Shown: positions 12,903-13,469 of the stretch, piece after piece
Layout of the letters: each line of letters starts with the position of its first letter
Numbering within the stretch: position 1 is the first letter of the stretch
DNA from: Bacillota bacterium
GTDB taxonomy: Bacteria; Bacillota; Clostridia; Christensenellales; CAG-138
Assembly (NCBI GenBank): GCA_023416175.1
Contig: JAEZIE010000269.1
Span: forward strand, 1 to 13,469
Length of the DNA stretch: 13,469 bases
Direction of reading: 5' to 3'
Notes under the pieces: generated by a model
The model's input: only the letters and a program-made list of their open reading frames with translations
What the model was told of the DNA's origin: nothing
The model's database searches: none
Program-made: the position numbers and the translations under genes

Positions 12903-13175
12903 ATGACATCAAACAACTATGTCAGCGTCGATCAAAACTTCATCGACCTGCGCAACGGCATAATCAAGCAGGCGGTTGCAGATTGGAAAGCGGCGAAGAA
13001 GGTCGAGGCGCGGCTGAAAGATAAAAGGACGCTCGAGCAGGAGCGCAAGTATAATGCGGCGGTGTGTAGGTTGGCTGAACTGGAAGTGTTCTTCAAAGGC
13101 CGGTGGGTAAAGCAACTTTGCGGAGAGGTTGACCCGATGAAGATATTTTACCGCTTAAAATACGGTCGGCTGTAA
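12903..13175 (+). CDS. Helical phage protein (90 aa)
   Basis: A 90-residue protein from ATG 12903 with a weak purine site (GGGGG near 12893-12897). It begins YVSVDQNFIDLRNGIIKQAVADWKAAKK, goes on with a charged helix and ends RLAELEVFFKGRWVKQLCGEVDPMKIFYRLKY. The order F-I-x-L...II-x-QAV-x-D, then E-x-FF-x-x-x-W...L-C...D is familiar from small proteins that precede the DUF1492/ArpU-type regulator in Bacillota phages. The function is not known to me. Its position just before the regulator gene fits this pattern. Confidence 0.8.
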   Translation: MTSNNYVSVDQNFIDLRNGIIKQAVADWKAAKKVEARLKDKRTLEQERKYNAAVCRLAELEVFFKGRWVKQLCGEVDPMKIFYRLKYGRL

Positions 13176-13186
13176 CAGGGGGCAAT

Positions 13187-13469
13187 ATGACGACAAAAGA
13201 AAAGCTACGGCAGATCCGATTTGCGGACATGCGCATAGACAATCTGTTGGAACAGGTGGAACGGCTTAAATCTAAGCGGGAAAGCATAACAACGGTATTG
13301 TCCGATATGCCGCGTGGAGGAAACGGCGATGATAGACTGAATGCCATGACTGGCCGCATATGGGAACTGGAAAAGCAGATAGACGCGGAAGTTGATAGGC
13401 TTTACGACTTGAAGCAGGAAGCTACTGAAAGAATTGCCGCGTTGCCTGACGACAGGCACAGGGTAATTC
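13187..13469 (+). CDS. DUF1492/ArpU-type late regulator, C-terminus cut by window edge
   Basis: The frame opens at ATG 13187 after a GGGGG stretch and runs off the right edge after 94 codons. It starts MTTKEKLRQIRFADMRIDNL, continues with two helices joined by a loop (SDMPRGGNGDDRLNAM) and then a coiled coil (IWELEKQIDAEVDRLYDLKQEA) leading to IAALPDDRHRVI. This is the N-terminal half of DUF1492 / ArpU-like proteins, whose missing C-terminal half is a sigma-70 region 4-like helix-turn-helix. Relatives switch on late phage transcription (ArpU, RinA and LtrC-like groups). It would mark the end of the early region. Confidence 0.8.
   Translation, partial: MTTKEKLRQIRFADMRIDNLLEQVERLKSKRESITTVLSDMPRGGNGDDRLNAMTGRIWELEKQIDAEVDRLYDLKQEATERIAALPDDRHRVI

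Noticed and set aside
1..13469. tRNA, rRNA, insertion sequence, attachment site or integrase
   Set aside because: None seen on either strand by eye; the gene packing leaves no room except the gap at 6954-7233, which shows only the repeats described.

Overview
The window is the early/replication region of a tailed temperate phage or prophage, read entirely on the + strand. About 28 short, tightly packed genes overlap by 1-29 bases or lie a few bases apart, and most have a strong AAAGGAGG-type ribosome binding site. That Shine-Dalgarno style, together with the families seen (Siphovirus Gp157, Sak4-like ATPase, DUF669, zinc-finger primase protein plus DUF927 helicase, DEAD/DEAH helicase plus VRR-NUC, Lar, DUF1492), points to a phage of Bacillota. 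The moderately high GC and the RLT...YEDTGLTPEE-type protein fit gut Clostridia best. The host is inferred. No integrase, structural gene, tRNA, rRNA, CRISPR array or insertion sequence is visible.

Layout. (1) Positions 2-2982 hold small accessory genes: a left-truncated hypothetical, a DUF551 protein, a tiny membrane protein, a compact cytosine-C5 DNA methyltransferase-like protein, a 37-residue basic peptide and four small hypotheticals. (2) Positions 2979-6953 are the recombination/replication block: Gp157, a Sak4-like RecA-fold ATPase, a DUF669 putative ssDNA-binding protein, a CHC2 zinc-finger primase-like protein and a DUF927 helicase. (3) Positions 6954-7233 are the only real intergenic region. 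It holds ten exact copies of the 7-mer GGTAACA/TGTTACC in both orientations around an AT-rich stretch, and is a candidate replication origin and/or operator. (4) Positions 7234-10394 hold an SF2 helicase, a VRR-NUC nuclease, a helical unknown and a radical SAM enzyme. (5) Positions 10426-13175 hold small phage proteins: coiled-coil/Cys-rich, zinc-ribbon, two Lar-like and others. (6) From 13187 to the right edge lies the start of a DUF1492/ArpU-type regulator, which usually marks the passage to late genes.

Working model (inference): Gp157, Sak4-like ATPase and DUF669 handle ssDNA and recombination. The zinc-finger protein and DUF927 helicase prime and unwind at an origin, for which the GGTAACA array is the best candidate. 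The SF2 helicase and VRR-NUC nuclease process branched DNA. The methyltransferase and Lar-like proteins would protect against host restriction. The most unusual items are the repeat array, the radical SAM enzyme inside a phage early operon, and SSB-like C-terminal tips on both the DUF669 and DUF927 proteins.
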